DNA of 14,829 nt from Clostridia bacterium (GTDB lineage Bacteria; Bacillota_A; Clostridia; Christensenellales; Borkfalkiaceae). The translations under genes and the position numbers were made by a program. The notes under the pieces are model-generated. The model ran no database searches, had not been told where the DNA came from, and worked only from the letters and a program-made list of their open reading frames with translations. Below, one piece after another: positions 14,732 through 14,829 of this stretch (position 1 is its first letter; each line of letters opens with the position of its first letter). Location of the stretch: the NCBI GenBank assembly GCA_017399665.1, contig JAFQBR010000075.1, forward strand, positions 1-14,829. The letters run 5' to 3'.

Positions 14732-14829
14732 TGCGAGTTAGATTGACAAAAGCGAGCATTGACTGAAGGGAGTGTACTTTTGCGTACATGACCGAAGGCA
14801 AGCACAAGCTTTTGCCGATATAACGAAGC
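14732..14829 (+). repeat. Structured repeat unit 3 (last base cut by the window end)
   Basis: Clamp: TGC, GA, GTTA (14732-14740) with TAAC, GAA, GC (14821-14829). Above it CAAAAGC (14747-14753) pairs with GCTTTTG (14808-14814), and GTGTAC (14772-14777) with GTACAT (14784-14789), one G-T pair. Confidence 0.8.

Larger units (their letters stand above)
14447..14829 (+). repeat. Tandem array of three structured repeats, period about 127 bases, truncated by the window end
   Basis: The phrase TATTGTAAAT recurs at 14459, 14585 and 14712, spacings of 126 and 127. After each copy comes TTTAGATGC with A or G, then GTTA or GTAA, and each unit ends in ACGAAGC. Between those ends the sequence of each unit is different but folds into a long hairpin. 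The array begins near GCAG at 14447 and runs past the window edge. Positions 14226-14446 hold only the BspA-like promoter region and AT-rich DNA. No credible gene lies within 14226-14829. Confidence 0.9.

Noticed and set aside
14491..14805. 104-codon open frame on the - strand across the repeat array
   Set aside because: It lies across hairpin repeats whose sequence is explained by base pairing, has no ribosome binding site I can see, and the protein has no domain pattern.
14447..14829. CRISPR array
   Set aside because: The period is about 127 bases, the shared parts are split and the variable parts pair with themselves, unlike fixed 25-40-base repeats with unrelated spacers.
14477..14829. 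Integron attC sites or a cassette array
   Set aside because: GTTAGAT and TAAC ends resemble attC core sites, but the order within each hairpin is reversed from RYYYAAC...GTTRRRY, no cassette ORFs lie between, and no integrase is in view. Kept only as a possibility to test.

Overview
The window reads like chromosome from a low-G+C anaerobic Bacillota, most likely a gut-type Clostridia. The support is AT-rich intergenic DNA, consensus TTGACA/TATAAT promoters with 17-base spacers, AGGAG-type ribosome binding sites, TTG starts, an oxygen-sensitive glycyl radical enzyme with its activase, a clostridial-style GlnRS, and BspA-type leucine-rich-repeat and other lipoproteins. No finer taxonomic placement is supported. 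There is no phage, insertion sequence, CRISPR array, tRNA or rRNA gene.

Layout. Positions 1-2766 (+ strand) hold the 3' part of a glycyl radical enzyme gene, its activase one base downstream, and a strong terminator. Positions 2822-4230 hold two divergent, unrecognised envelope proteins: a membrane-anchored protein (-) with a good promoter, and a lipoprotein (+). From 4275 on, every gene is on the - strand. In transcription order (right to left) these are: a BspA-like lipoprotein (13554-14225, own promoter and terminator); udk; lgt with a small membrane protein; the overlapping cluster pncB / coiled-coil protein / lspA / rluD; glnS; a CvpA-family protein with a perfect promoter and terminator; and a nucleoside phosphorylase. 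Lgt-like and LspA are the two processing steps of lipoprotein maturation, and two lipoproteins are in the same window. Udk, the nucleoside phosphorylase and PncB all serve nucleoside or cofactor salvage.

The most unusual part is the right edge, 14447-14829. It has no gene and holds three tandem units with a period of about 127 bases. Each unit folds into a long hairpin. The basal clamp is conserved, while the stems above it differ completely in sequence and keep their base pairing. This looks like covariation under selection for structure. G-T pairs favour the + strand as the folded one. The array runs off the window.

A second pattern is a 14-base motif close to CTATAAGTCGATTA. It occurs five times, always between genes, and twice as the loop of a hairpin, once in a bidirectional terminator.

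Three gene starts are placed at internal ATGs with good ribosome binding sites rather than at the longest ORF start: cvpA at 5779, lspA at 9024 and lgt at 12515.
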